Assembly: GCA_000179315.1 (NCBI GenBank)
Contig: ADZZ01000251.1
Span: forward strand, 1,569 to 65,568
DNA length: 64,000 nucleotides
Reading direction: 5' to 3'
Source: a delta proteobacterium NaphS2
GTDB taxonomy: Bacteria > Desulfobacterota > DSM-4660 > Desulfatiglandales > Desulfatiglandaceae
The position numbers and the translations under genes are program-made. The notes under the pieces were generated by a model that worked only from the letters and a program-made list of their open reading frames with translations, had not been told where the DNA came from and searched no databases. This document shows, piece by piece, positions 44,914 to 53,120 of the stretch. The stretch's first letter is position 1. Each line of letters begins with the position of its first letter.

Positions 44914-45418
44914 AGCACATGTTGTGAGCACCCGGATACTCAGGAAAATGCGAAAAGAGTCAAGGACCCCTGACGAGGCTTTGTTGCTCAGTTTTTTGGG
45001 CGCCTCGGCTCTTTTGGACCGTTACGCCAAGGATGCGGAGAAGGCTTTTAGTGAGCAGCTCATGGCGTCTTCAGACCTACCGCTTCCACCGGACATACCC
45101 ATGATTCCGGACGTACCTTTGACATCACCGGCACCCCAGACTGTGCACACGGAATCGAATTCTTTGCGGCACGATCCTGTTTTGCCGGAGATGGGCAGCA
45201 ATGCTTTGACGCTTCAGGCGGATAATCCGCAAAACAAAACCCACACTCAGGAACAGCGGTGTAACGATACCGAAGAATTGATATCTCTTCTGCAAAATCT
45301 GGGACAAGAGGTTGAGGAAGTCAAACCCCTATCCGAAACGGTCACAAGCATCACCGTATCGGATCTCATGGGTCGTTCCAGACAAAGAGAACCTGAACTT
45401 GTAAGGCGAGGGAGGTAG
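44906..45418 (+). CDS. Proline-rich hypothetical protein
   Basis: A 170-aa protein. The first 50 residues are helical (MSRAHVVSTRILRKMRKESR) and the middle is a Pro-rich linker (LPLPPDIPMIPDVPLTSPAP); the acidic end (TEELISLLQNLGQEVEEVKP) may be a short binding helix. The start at 44906 has AAAGGAGG. It lies between the VWA-like gene (8-bp overlap) and the radical SAM gene. Function unknown. Confidence 0.62.
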   Translation: MSRAHVVSTRILRKMRKESRTPDEALLLSFLGASALLDRYAKDAEKAFSEQLMASSDLPLPPDIPMIPDVPLTSPAPQTVHTESNSLRHDPVLPEMGSNALTLQADNPQNKTHTQEQRCNDTEELISLLQNLGQEVEEVKPLSETVTSITVSDLMGRSRQREPELVRRGR

Positions 45419-45421
45419 CAA

Positions 45422-45871
45422 ATGGGGCGCATTTATCATGTGGAGAATGAGATGGTTTTTTATGATCCAGGGCCTGAAATGGCAAAAGTCTTTGCACAGT
45501 TGGACCCTTCTTACCGGGTTGAGAGTATCCAGCCGGGAGCCGGATTCACCCCCGGGTTCCAGGGACTGCGGGATCAAAGGGTGCAATTGGAGGATCCATT
45601 GATCGAGATGGACATCAGGGAGCTTCACGAGTTTCTTGATGCACCGCCACAGGGACCGCTCGATGTTATGAAGGGAGATATCGTATCGAAATTCGATATT
45701 CTCCAGGCGCTGACGCTTGATTGTCTGGCTGAATGCAGGCTTTGCGGGTGGGAATGTGGCATGAACAGATACAAGGAAATAAGTCCGATCTGTGGCCTTG
45801 GAAATGAGGTATTTGTTAAAGCCCCCACATCACCATTGCTGAAGAAACATGTCTCAATCCGGCCATTTTGA
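45422..45871 (+). CDS. N-terminal part of a PflX-like radical SAM protein (split gene)
   Basis: 149 aa. The first 90 residues are specific to this protein; then comes C-x2-C-x3-C (CRLCGWECGMNRY) and CGLG, the auxiliary cluster region that begins PflX-type (pyruvate formate-lyase activase-related) radical SAM proteins. The frame ends at a TGA (45869-45871) just before the radical SAM core, which continues one frame away in the next entry. One extra T in the run at 45866-45869 would fuse the two (R-P-F-L-T-P-F-C). Good ribosome binding site (GGGAGG). Confidence 0.7.
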   Translation: MGRIYHVENEMVFYDPGPEMAKVFAQLDPSYRVESIQPGAGFTPGFQGLRDQRVQLEDPLIEMDIRELHEFLDAPPQGPLDVMKGDIVSKFDILQALTLDCLAECRLCGWECGMNRYKEISPICGLGNEVFVKAPTSPLLKKHVSIRPF

Positions 45872-46536
45872 CTCCTTTTTGCGGCTGTTCAATGAAATGC
45901 AGGCATTGTATTGAGCATAAATCGCAGAATGTGGCAGGCCTGCCCGCGGTAGATCCGCAGTCAACATGGAACAGAGTATCAAACCTCTTAAACCAGGAGA
46001 TCCCGACCAATTGCCTGGAATTTTTAAACCCCACTGAATCGCTTCACGGTGTGGTCCAGGTTCTGGCAAACACGCCCAGACAGTTCATTTTACCTGTGGT
46101 TTTCAATTGCCATTTATACGGTTCCAAGTCATTCTATGATTTGGCCGCCAGGATAGCGGATGTATGGCTTGTTGACCTGACTTTCGGCAATGACACGTGC
46201 GCAAAAAGCATTAGCGGCGTCACCGATTACATAAAATACGCAAAACTGGGCCTGGATGCCGTAACCGGGCGAGGTGCAAAGGTGATCGTAAGAATGTTGG
46301 TATTGCCTGGCCACGGCTCTTGCTGTCACGGTCCCGTTGTAGAATTATTGTCCGAATATAGGGAGGAACTCTGGGTGAGTATTCTTGATCAGTACGTTCC
46401 TGTGCATGAGGCCTGCCGTGATCCAAAATTGGATCGCCGACCCGAACGGGAAGAGATAACCCGGCTGGAGAATCTGGTAGACAGGTATGGGTTAAGGAAT
46501 ATCGGCAAGGGTTGTAAGGAGTTCTGGACTGCTTGA
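45868..46536 (+). CDS. C-terminal radical SAM core of a PflX-like protein (split gene)
   Basis: 222 aa. The core begins with the cluster motif CSMKCRHC (C-x3-C-x2-C), then the half-barrel segments LEFLNPTESLHGVVQVL, FILPVVFNCHLYGSKSFYDLA, ADVWLVDLTFGNDTC and AKVIVRMLVLPGH, all in PflX order. It can start only from a TTG that overlaps the TGA of the preceding frame. This is either a gene broken by a one-base deletion, a -1 programmed frameshift, or a sequence error. The substrate is unknown; in this operon it may modify a neighbouring protein. Confidence 0.7.
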   Translation: MTPFCGCSMKCRHCIEHKSQNVAGLPAVDPQSTWNRVSNLLNQEIPTNCLEFLNPTESLHGVVQVLANTPRQFILPVVFNCHLYGSKSFYDLAARIADVWLVDLTFGNDTCAKSISGVTDYIKYAKLGLDAVTGRGAKVIVRMLVLPGHGSCCHGPVVELLSEYREELWVSILDQYVPVHEACRDPKLDRRPEREEITRLENLVDRYGLRNIGKGCKEFWTA

Positions 46537-46554
46537 ACCGTGAGGAGGATCAAA

Positions 46555-47445
46555 TTGATAACTAAATTGACAAACAAATGGATCAGCGCAAGAGGCCAGG
46601 ACCGTCTCAGACACTTATGGAAGAGACAAGACCCTGAGGAATTCTCGCTGAAGGAAGAAGACATTCTTTCGTATCAAAGGGATTTCAGGAGATATCTCCA
46701 AGAGATCGCAGAAGTGCATGGGAAGCAAGTATATGAATATTGGAACGAATTCATAAGCAAAGGAAAATTGCCTTCATACGAATGGCTTGTTAATCAAATA
46801 TTTATAGCATCCGAATTGAAAGATGGGCGCAGGGACCGCCACCGCTATGATCGTTTTGAAGCACCATGTAATGTTTTAGACATATTTCAATTCCTTTCAC
46901 AGGAATTCATCAAGCATGTTGCAGAATCAATAGAAAGAATGAATGCACAGAGAATTATTGAGATAGGAGCGGGAGATGGCTTTTTGACTTTCTTTCTGAA
47001 AAGAAACATTAACATACATGCGACAGATAACTTTAGTAGGCCGTTTATTAAGCACCAAGAACATGTTGAAAAAATTGGTCACAAAGAAGCGTTGGAGAAA
47101 TATAACCCCGATCTCGTAGTAATCAACTGGGAGGAATATGAAGGGACTTACTCTATTGACGTTCTGGATTACCCATCTGTCAAATACATGCTGTGGATAG
47201 GAGAGCCTGAAGGTTGTACAGGTTCTGATGATCTGTGGGAATTTGATTGCTTGGATACTAAAAATCCTTACTGCCTTTCAAGAGTTGATTATTGGAATTT
47301 CGGCGACGAAATTGTCAAAAAGACAGGTGTCTTCATATTCTATCCTACAAAGACAGGTAAAAACCCTTGGTCAGAAGAAGATGAAGAGGAATGGGTGAAT
47401 GCGGAGGATGTGAGGCACTTTATCTCCTACCTTCACCTTGATTGA
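46555..47445 (+). CDS. SAM-dependent methyltransferase-like protein
   Basis: 296 aa from a TTG at 46555 with AGGAGG six bases before it (a GTG at 46540 is the alternative). The class I methyltransferase motif IIEIGAGDGFLTFFL lies near residue 130, followed by an acidic strand end (HATDNFS) and VVINWEEYEG. The N-terminal 120 residues are helical and specific. Substrate unknown. Last gene of the operon; it converges with the deoxyribosyltransferase gene. Confidence 0.72.
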   Translation: MITKLTNKWISARGQDRLRHLWKRQDPEEFSLKEEDILSYQRDFRRYLQEIAEVHGKQVYEYWNEFISKGKLPSYEWLVNQIFIASELKDGRRDRHRYDRFEAPCNVLDIFQFLSQEFIKHVAESIERMNAQRIIEIGAGDGFLTFFLKRNINIHATDNFSRPFIKHQEHVEKIGHKEALEKYNPDLVVINWEEYEGTYSIDVLDYPSVKYMLWIGEPEGCTGSDDLWEFDCLDTKNPYCLSRVDYWNFGDEIVKKTGVFIFYPTKTGKNPWSEEDEEEWVNAEDVRHFISYLHLD

Positions 47446-47565
47446 AGCCCTTAACGTGATCGTGATCTGTTCCTCATTCATTCATGCACTGATATGCATG
47501 TCTGCTTACCAGAGCCTATTTCTGGAACTGCAGCGTTCCATGGCCCCTATTTGCTCCAAACCAGA

Positions 47566-48000
47566 TCATGCCAGACTCAAGTGGGCTAAAGCCGTGAGCA
47601 ACTCATTCGATGAATGGACAATTTTGCTGCAAGAGCACTCGATCATGGCGTTGACGACGGAGTGTTCGGTCTCCCCGGCGCTTCTGAAATCTGTCCTGAT
47701 TCCAATTACGGGCAATCGGTTCGCATATTTGCTGTAGAAGTACCCGATTTCCCATGCTGTACCATCATCCACCTGCGGGCCATCCAGAACACAAACCAAG
47801 ACGTCCACTTCATCGAGGTGAGACCGGCATAATTCGAATATTTTCCGCCTGTCATGGGCCTCCGGGTGGTCACGGGGGATAAGGTCATAAGGCCAGATGA
47901 CGGTGATGTCCGGGGAGATGTACTCCATTTGGCGTTTCATACCCGCCAGCCAAGCCCGTTCGGAATCGGAGAATAAAGGCCCTGCAAGGTATATTTTCAT
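47566..48000 (-). CDS. Nucleoside 2-deoxyribosyltransferase family protein
   Basis: 144 aa with the family signatures: KIYLAGPLFSDSERAWLAG at the N-terminus, the DEVDVLVCVLDGPQVDDGTAWEIGYFYS segment with the catalytic Glu in T-x-W-E-I-G, and PVIGIRTDFR. These enzymes swap or hydrolyse bases on deoxynucleosides and act in salvage; phage and mobile-element forms may alter nucleotide pools. Length is usual. Single gene, separated from the Orc1/Cdc6 gene by a 430-bp intergenic region. Confidence 0.85.
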   Translation of the reverse strand: MKIYLAGPLFSDSERAWLAGMKRQMEYISPDITVIWPYDLIPRDHPEAHDRRKIFELCRSHLDEVDVLVCVLDGPQVDDGTAWEIGYFYSKYANRLPVIGIRTDFRSAGETEHSVVNAMIECSCSKIVHSSNELLTALAHLSLA

Positions 48001-48175
48001 TTAGAGCATACTCCCTCTGCATCTGTTGGATGTATCAACATGCAATATGGGTGCAGAAATGTAAAGGGCATTTCAGAAACGAATGGTTTATCCGAATGAA
48101 ATGGTGTGAGAATCGCCTGAAGCCCCTCTTTTTGCCCGATGACGGGGTTTTTGGGATTCGAAGTGTGGGGGAAGA

Positions 48176-48190
48176 TTTCCTGTGGAAACC
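48176..48190 (-). repeat. ORB-like box 1
   Basis: TTTCCTGTGGAAACC on the plus strand. Read on the minus strand it gives TTTCCACAGGAAATCT, sharing 15 bases with box 2. The dyad TTCCA-N2-GGAA resembles the core of archaeal origin recognition boxes. Confidence 0.55.
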
Positions 48191-48340
48191 GGCTTTGGCT
48201 TTAGTGGCACTTTGTTCAATTCTTTGATAGGGTTGTTTATCATTCCTCGGGGGCAACAGTTATGAAGCTTATTGCTATATATTTATTTACCATATTGTAA
48301 TTAAATATAAATGATGATAGCGTGTTTTTACATTTGAAAG

Positions 48341-48355
48341 TTCCACAGGAAATCT
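48341..48355 (+). repeat. ORB-like box 2
   Basis: TTCCACAGGAAATCT, identical to box 1 on the opposite strand over these 15 bases, and followed by a C-rich string (ACTCACCCACCCC). It is the inner edge of the AT-rich core and faces the Orc1/Cdc6 gene. Confidence 0.55.
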
Positions 48356-48431
48356 ACTCACCCACCCCGACGATCGGACGACCACTTGAAAGTGACACAA
48401 AAGCCTTAAATACGACCGTCCCTTCCTGTGG

Positions 48432-49697
48432 ATGAAGATGAAGGAAATGTCCGATGGAACCGGCTTGAATCCGGATAGCACGGAATCTCTCATAGAATCC
48501 ATCCATGCTACTCAGAAAAAGAGATCCCTGGTTCTCAACCCGGATTATCTGGATGATGAAAAGCTATCGGAGGATGAACGAACCAGAGTCTTAAAAGAAA
48601 TCTTCAACCGAAACATCCGCGAAAAACAGTTGAGTAGGATTATATCCCATTTGGCGCCGGTTCTGGATGGAGTGCATCCTACCTCCGCCCTGGTATTCGG
48701 ACCTACCGGCGCCGGCAAGACCGTCACCCTTATGCACGTACTTTCTACCTTCGAACGGGTCGCCTCAGGCAGAGGGATTACGTTTCGTTATTGCTATATC
48801 GATTTGACTTCACCAAAGACCTATTTTGGGGCTCTGAACGAGGTAGCAATCGCCCTTGACGGTTCCAGCCGAAAATACAGGAAGGGAATCCCCATTCAAT
48901 ACATGCAAACCACCATAATTGAATCACTTGGAAACTATGACGGGTATCTTACGTTTCTGATTGACGAGGCGGACAATATTCGTCCCAACTCTGACGACTT
49001 CCTCACTTTTTTGGCAAAGACCCTTCCCAGAAAAGTGTCATGCAGACTCATTTTGATACTTTTAACCAACCGGCTTGACTGGGAAAAAACGCTTGACCCG
49101 AGGATCCTAAGTTTTCTCAAGAAAACAGATATGATTTTTGAGCCCTACGACGCCCTGGATTTGCTTGAGATTCTAAAACTAAGAGTGGAAAAAGCCCTTG
49201 ACAAAAAAAAGGTTGAACAGGCCTCACTCAGAAAGGTGGCCGCCCTTGCTTCCAGAGAGACCGGTGATGCCAGAAAAGCGGTGGAACTCCTTGCAAAGGC
49301 CGTGAAAGTTGCCGAAGAAACCACCGGCCGGCTCTCGGAAAATGAGGTCGATATTGCAGCGGATCGGTTGGAAATCGACAAGACGGAAGAGGTCATCAAG
49401 ACCCTGGCCGTTCAACAGCGCCTAGCCCTCAAGTCCTGTTACCATGCCCTGTCCAAGGATGGCTTCAGGAAAATCTCCACCGGTGATGCTTATCAGGTAT
49501 ATGGACGTGTATGTTCATACGAAAATCTGCGTCCTTTGACACAGAGACGATTTTCGGAAATCATGAACTTTCTGGATCTTTATGGCCTTGTGAATGCGAA
49601 AGTGGTTTCCAAGGGGAGGTACGGTAAGACAAGGGAAATTTCCGGTTGCCTGCCACAAGAGGTTTTGGAACGTTTTCTGTCAGAGAAATTCTGCTAA
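48432..49697 (+). CDS. Archaeal-type Orc1/Cdc6 replication initiator
   Basis: A 421-aa AAA+ protein. N-terminal SLVLNPDYLDDE and REKQLSRII come before Walker A GPTGAGKT (90-97). Walker B is LIDEAD (176-181), sensor 1 LTN (211-213), then LDPRILSFL, IFEPYDALDLLEILKLRVEKAL and sensor 2 ETGDARKAVELL (276-287). The C-terminal winged helix ends PLTQRRFSEIMNFLDLYGLV then VSKGRYGKTREI. These are the landmarks of archaeal Orc1/Cdc6, which recognises origins and loads helicase; the bacterial DnaA has none of the last motifs. Its presence in a bacterial context points to a plasmid or integrated element with archaeal-type replication. The start is uncertain: ATGs at 48432, 48438 and 48447. Confidence 0.88.
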   Translation: MKMKEMSDGTGLNPDSTESLIESIHATQKKRSLVLNPDYLDDEKLSEDERTRVLKEIFNRNIREKQLSRIISHLAPVLDGVHPTSALVFGPTGAGKTVTLMHVLSTFERVASGRGITFRYCYIDLTSPKTYFGALNEVAIALDGSSRKYRKGIPIQYMQTTIIESLGNYDGYLTFLIDEADNIRPNSDDFLTFLAKTLPRKVSCRLILILLTNRLDWEKTLDPRILSFLKKTDMIFEPYDALDLLEILKLRVEKALDKKKVEQASLRKVAALASRETGDARKAVELLAKAVKVAEETTGRLSENEVDIAADRLEIDKTEEVIKTLAVQQRLALKSCYHALSKDGFRKISTGDAYQVYGRVCSYENLRPLTQRRFSEIMNFLDLYGLVNAKVVSKGRYGKTREISGCLPQEVLERFLSEKFC

Positions 49698-49919
49698 ATC
49701 TATGAGGAAATTCCGCTGTTTTCTCTTATGAATTTCCTGCCTGACCGCCTTTAGCACCAGTTTGTCCTGCTCCAAAGTGGAAATTGCCGCCATGCTCAAT
49801 CTCAGTCTCAGGGTATGTTCCAAGCCCCTTAGCTGTCTAAACCGATAAATATCAGTGATGGACAACCGGGGTGCGCTGTAGATGAATGCGTCCGGGAAAA
49901 GGTCAGTTGGCTCCATCAT
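49680..49919 (-). CDS. Small helical hypothetical protein
   Basis: 79 aa (MMEPTDLFPDAFIYSAPRLS then helices to the end). It has no known pattern. The start ATG lies inside the end of the zinc-ribbon gene (49903-50061), so translation is probably coupled. Its end overlaps the end of the Orc1/Cdc6 gene on the other strand by 18 bp. Confidence 0.5.
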   Translation of the reverse strand: MMEPTDLFPDAFIYSAPRLSITDIYRFRQLRGLEHTLRLRLSMAAISTLEQDKLVLKAVRQEIHKRKQRNFLIDLAEFL

Positions 49920-50061
49920 TCTTGATCTTGACCCTCGATGTAAATCGCCTGCCACAAAGCTTGCACTTCTTCAATCGCACTTTGCCGTCGACCAGTCTCC
50001 GGTACCCTTTCCATATGGATTTTGTGCCGTTGCAATACGGACATTTGTATGGTCTCGCCAT
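49903..50061 (-). CDS. 52-aa zinc-ribbon protein
   Basis: A short gene not visible at a 60-codon cutoff: MARPYKCPYCNGTKSIWKGY then RRLVDGKVRLKKCKLCGRRF, with two C-x2-C pairs 22 residues apart, the zinc-ribbon pattern seen in transposon-linked and transcription-related small proteins. GAGGTGA stands before the ATG at 50061. Basic and probably nucleic-acid-binding. It lies next to orc1/cdc6 and the zinc protein at 50253, divergent from the latter. Confidence 0.7.
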   Translation of the reverse strand: MARPYKCPYCNGTKSIWKGYRRLVDGKVRLKKCKLCGRRFTSRVKIKNDGAN

Positions 50062-50252
50062 GAAATATCACCTCGGACCCTGGAAGAGACCTGCTGACTT
50101 AAATAGTTTTCGCATGTGGATTAAAAAGGCGGGATGTGGAAAAACCGAAAGATTCTTATGGAATAAGGTTTCTCCAGGTCTCTTGAGGCCTCGATTACCC
50201 CACATCTTTTAATAGGATGGGATGAGGCAGGCTGGATGGATACTGAATCCGT

Positions 50253-50993
50253 ATGAAAATGACCGACAATCCTCTCATCATCGCGGCAAATCAACTGAAC
50301 AAGACGGTTGCAGGATTCAAAGTGCTGGCCAGGGAGTACTATTTTGATGTTATCCTCTCGGTCCACTTCTGTCCGGAATGTGGTGGCCGGATTGTCATGA
50401 CCGGGAGTAGCGAGTGCCGCTGTGAATGTGGAAATGTGTTTGATCCCACTCTCGCTTTTCAAAAATCCACCTGTTGCGAGAGGCGATTGAGACGCAAAAC
50501 CCTTCACTATGTATGTTCAGATTGTGGCAACGTGGTTCCCTCCCTCTTTCTTTTCAACGAAAGATTGTTCGATAAAGCCTACTTCCGTGAAATGGCCGGA
50601 AAGTCGAGGGCACGGGCTGCTAGACAAAAACAGGAAATGGGGCGGATCCTGGCTGAATCCCGTTCAGACGTCCTGCTCTTGACGGACGAACCCCGGCTCA
50701 AATCGATCACAGGGCTTTTGGAGGACCTGGATGATTTCATTGGAACCCCGGCTCCAGAGCCGGATTTTTTACGGCTGGATTCCGATTCAGTCTTCAGGAT
50801 GGCAGATTATCGAACCCATATCCTCCATGTTGTGGGTGACGATTGTTTGATGTTTTCAGATATCGGCCCGCTCGTGGATGATTTACGAAGGGATCGCGTC
50901 TGGCGATTTATCACGCTCATATTTATGCAAAACGACCGGGAGGTCATGTTGACGCAATATGGCAACGATTTCCTGGTAGAGGCGGCCAGGTGA
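50253..50993 (+). CDS. Zinc-ribbon protein of unknown function
   Basis: 246 aa. The first 95 residues contain Cys pairs CPECGG (near residue 40), CRCECG (near 55), CCERRL (near 74) and CSDCGN (near 88), so one or two zinc ribbons. The rest is a mixed domain ending FITLIFMQNDREVMLTQYG. No known family. Its last bases overlap the next gene (GTGA). It may act with Orc1/Cdc6 or the wHTH protein nearby in replication or transcription of the element (inference). Confidence 0.68.
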   Translation: MKMTDNPLIIAANQLNKTVAGFKVLAREYYFDVILSVHFCPECGGRIVMTGSSECRCECGNVFDPTLAFQKSTCCERRLRRKTLHYVCSDCGNVVPSLFLFNERLFDKAYFREMAGKSRARAARQKQEMGRILAESRSDVLLLTDEPRLKSITGLLEDLDDFIGTPAPEPDFLRLDSDSVFRMADYRTHILHVVGDDCLMFSDIGPLVDDLRRDRVWRFITLIFMQNDREVMLTQYGNDFLVEAAR

Positions 50994-51379
50994 AGCTTAC
51001 TAACAAGGACAAGGCGTTTCTGGAGCGGTTGAAGACACTCCTTATAAATAAGGAGCTTGTCATAGAATTGAAAATTGAGGGGCTCAAGCGCTTGGTGCTG
51101 CGGAAAAATTATGGCGACAAGGTGGAAAGAGCGTTCCGAATGACGCGACAGGGGGTAAGGTGGCGATTTCACCGGTTGTTCAATGAGATTTATGTCTCCT
51201 GTTATGAGGCGATATACTGGATAGAAAGTCAGTTCGGGACACAACTGCGATCAAAGGCTATGGAGATCGCCAGGGAGAGGGTTGAACTGAGGAAAAGGGC
51301 ACAGAAAGGGGACATTTTCACCGTTTCCCGTCGAGAAACGGGCCGTTTGGCAACTCAACCACGAGACAGGAAATTGTAA
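50990..51379 (+). CDS. Basic helical hypothetical protein
   Basis: 129 aa, start GTG overlapping the previous stop by 4 bp. The first 45 residues are helical with many Lys (KLTNKDKAFLERLKTLLINK), and the region RQGVRWRFHRLFNEIYVSCYEAIYWIES could bind nucleic acid. No family recognised. Gap 51380-51628 that follows holds no gene. Confidence 0.6.
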   Translation: MKLTNKDKAFLERLKTLLINKELVIELKIEGLKRLVLRKNYGDKVERAFRMTRQGVRWRFHRLFNEIYVSCYEAIYWIESQFGTQLRSKAMEIARERVELRKRAQKGDIFTVSRRETGRLATQPRDRKL

Positions 51380-51628
51380 AGGGATTCGCCCTCCTAAAAA
51401 ATCATAGGGAAGAGATACAAAAATCAGAGGAAAGCCGCTCAAAACCAATGGGTTTGCCCATGAACCTGCCTTGATGAGCATGAGAATTGGGGAATCGCAC
51501 GGTTTTCGGGGAAGTGCCACTTTCCCTTACCGATCCGGTTTGACCACAGAAAAATTTTAACATTGGCGAAAACCGGCGACTACTCTTCAAATTGCATATT
51601 TTGGCCAAAAAGGCTGGGGTGAAAAAAC

Positions 51629-52042
51629 ATGGCAGGCACAAAAATAGAATTCAATCATAACAGAATCGCCAGAATACAGGGGCTTGATGAATTGGCAGCA
51701 CTATTGTTCCCTGGCAACAAAGATCACCAGCGGGTCTTTTTGGCTATCTTCATCGAGCTCAAATATTCTCCAGGGGAATTCCTGCCGAAATTTTCCCATC
51801 TTTGTGAGAGATACCGGTTCTCACCCAGGATGCTGGAGACGGTTCGCAGCAAGATGCGGCGCATGGGTCTCATCGATCATGTTTCCCGGTTCAACAAGCG
51901 GTTTGGCTATCGGGAAGGATGGGTGTTTTCAACTCGATTCTGCCGATCCTTGAGACGGATGGCTCAACTTTTTGAAAATCTTCAAGATAAAAAAGAGAGC
52001 CTTCAGGAGCAAAAAGACCGGGACCTGTTTAGATACATCTGA
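51629..52042 (+). CDS. Winged-helix-like hypothetical protein
   Basis: 137 aa. The segment FLPKFSHLCERYRFSPRMLE and TVRSKMRRMGLIDHVSRFNKRFG has the helix-turn-helix plus wing look of small DNA-binding proteins (recognition helix near residue 75). The C-terminal tail is a charged helix. It probably regulates the neighbouring genes. No ribosome binding site of note is seen before the ATG at 51629. Confidence 0.6.
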   Translation: MAGTKIEFNHNRIARIQGLDELAALLFPGNKDHQRVFLAIFIELKYSPGEFLPKFSHLCERYRFSPRMLETVRSKMRRMGLIDHVSRFNKRFGYREGWVFSTRFCRSLRRMAQLFENLQDKKESLQEQKDRDLFRYI

Positions 52043-52199
52043 TTTATCCCGCATTGTTTTGATTCGAATCTCCAGAAAATTTCGGGAAAACGTATCCTTG
52101 TCGTTAACATCCTCTGTTTAGAGGCGACATAGGAATAAAGGCACGATGACCGCTTTCCAATAGATGGCCATGGAGATTTATGGATTCTGAGGCTTTGAT

Positions 52200-53108
52200 A
52201 TGGGCCGTATTTTCATAAGAGCAGTGCCGTTGTCAGGGATGATCACGGTTTGTGGATTTATTACGGAGGCTTACGGGGTTAGAAGTTCGTTTGCTCAACC
52301 TTCCGATGGTCCAGAATTGGTTTTGGCCTTGAAATTCCTTCTTATGCTGGCATTGGCGATCGGTGTGGAATCGATCGCAAGACGTGTCACAAATAACCGG
52401 AAAGTAGTCATCAGTGTTTTGGTTATTGGTCTTTTAGCAATTACCTTCGGACTGAGGCAGGTGGGACCGCTCATAGTCGTATGTCTTATGGTTCTTGCCT
52501 TGATTGCCATCGTGGCAGTGATTTCACGCCTCAAATCGCCCTTGCAGAACAGTCAAGGCCAGGGTTATGGGCAGCCGTTCAATAATGTAATTACGCCGTT
52601 CGGCGTCCAAACCCCATTACGCTCTGCCAGATCAGCGGGTCAAAACCTCTATGACCATTTTACGGCCGTTTTGTATCATGGAACCCCGAAATTGGAAAAT
52701 GCTCGCAACATTATCAATGGCGGGGGGACGTTCGTGATCGGTCCGGGGAATACCAATGGGACAGGGCTGTATCTGGCGGATTTCCACATTGCACAGGGGT
52801 ATGCAGGAAACAAAGGGGCCGTTTTAAAAGTTAAAGTTCAGGCGCCTTGGGAACAAATTGCCGACCACAACGATGTGACCAAATCCCAAAGTTATCGAAC
52901 ATGGGTTAATAGCAATGGCAACGGAGACTCTGGTGAAAACCTGAAAAATTACACACTGTATGTTCTCCGAAAGAGATTTTTGAGGGTAAATGATTCAATT
53001 TACGTCGCCCTCGGTCACAGGACCAAAAATGATGAACGTGTCATTTTCGAGGGCCTTACGGTCCTTGAAGTTTTGGGGCCCAATGGCGATTCACTTGATC
53101 TATATTAA
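52200..53108 (+). CDS. Membrane protein with ADP-ribosyltransferase-like C-terminal domain
   Basis: 302 aa. Three membrane helices (about residues 39-58, 69-86, 89-108) and a linker come before a domain of about 145 residues. It contains YHGTPKLENARNIINGG (159-175) and GTGLYLADFHIAQGYAGNKG (188-206), then VLKVKVQAPW, an order that recalls the catalytic core of PARP/ART-fold enzymes (H-G-T and G-x-Y-x-A). The key Glu cannot be placed with certainty. The membrane anchor plus toxin-like fold is unusual. It is followed closely by a zinc-ribbon gene (12 bp) that may be its partner or inhibitor. Confidence 0.62.
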   Translation: MGRIFIRAVPLSGMITVCGFITEAYGVRSSFAQPSDGPELVLALKFLLMLALAIGVESIARRVTNNRKVVISVLVIGLLAITFGLRQVGPLIVVCLMVLALIAIVAVISRLKSPLQNSQGQGYGQPFNNVITPFGVQTPLRSARSAGQNLYDHFTAVLYHGTPKLENARNIINGGGTFVIGPGNTNGTGLYLADFHIAQGYAGNKGAVLKVKVQAPWEQIADHNDVTKSQSYRTWVNSNGNGDSGENLKNYTLYVLRKRFLRVNDSIYVALGHRTKNDERVIFEGLTVLEVLGPNGDSLDLY

Positions 53109-53120
53109 GGAGGATTGAAA

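Larger units (their letters stand above)
48001..48431. other. Candidate origin region upstream of orc1/cdc6
   Basis: A 430-bp gene-free stretch with a very AT-rich core (about 48270-48340) flanked by boxes of the form TTCCACAGGAA: on the minus strand at 48177-48187, on the plus strand at 48341-48351, and a last one (TCCACAGGAA, minus) at 48423-48432. The arrangement of an initiator gene, boxes and an AT-rich unwinding-type segment is that of an Orc1/Cdc6-dependent origin. Inference from sequence only. Confidence 0.55.
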
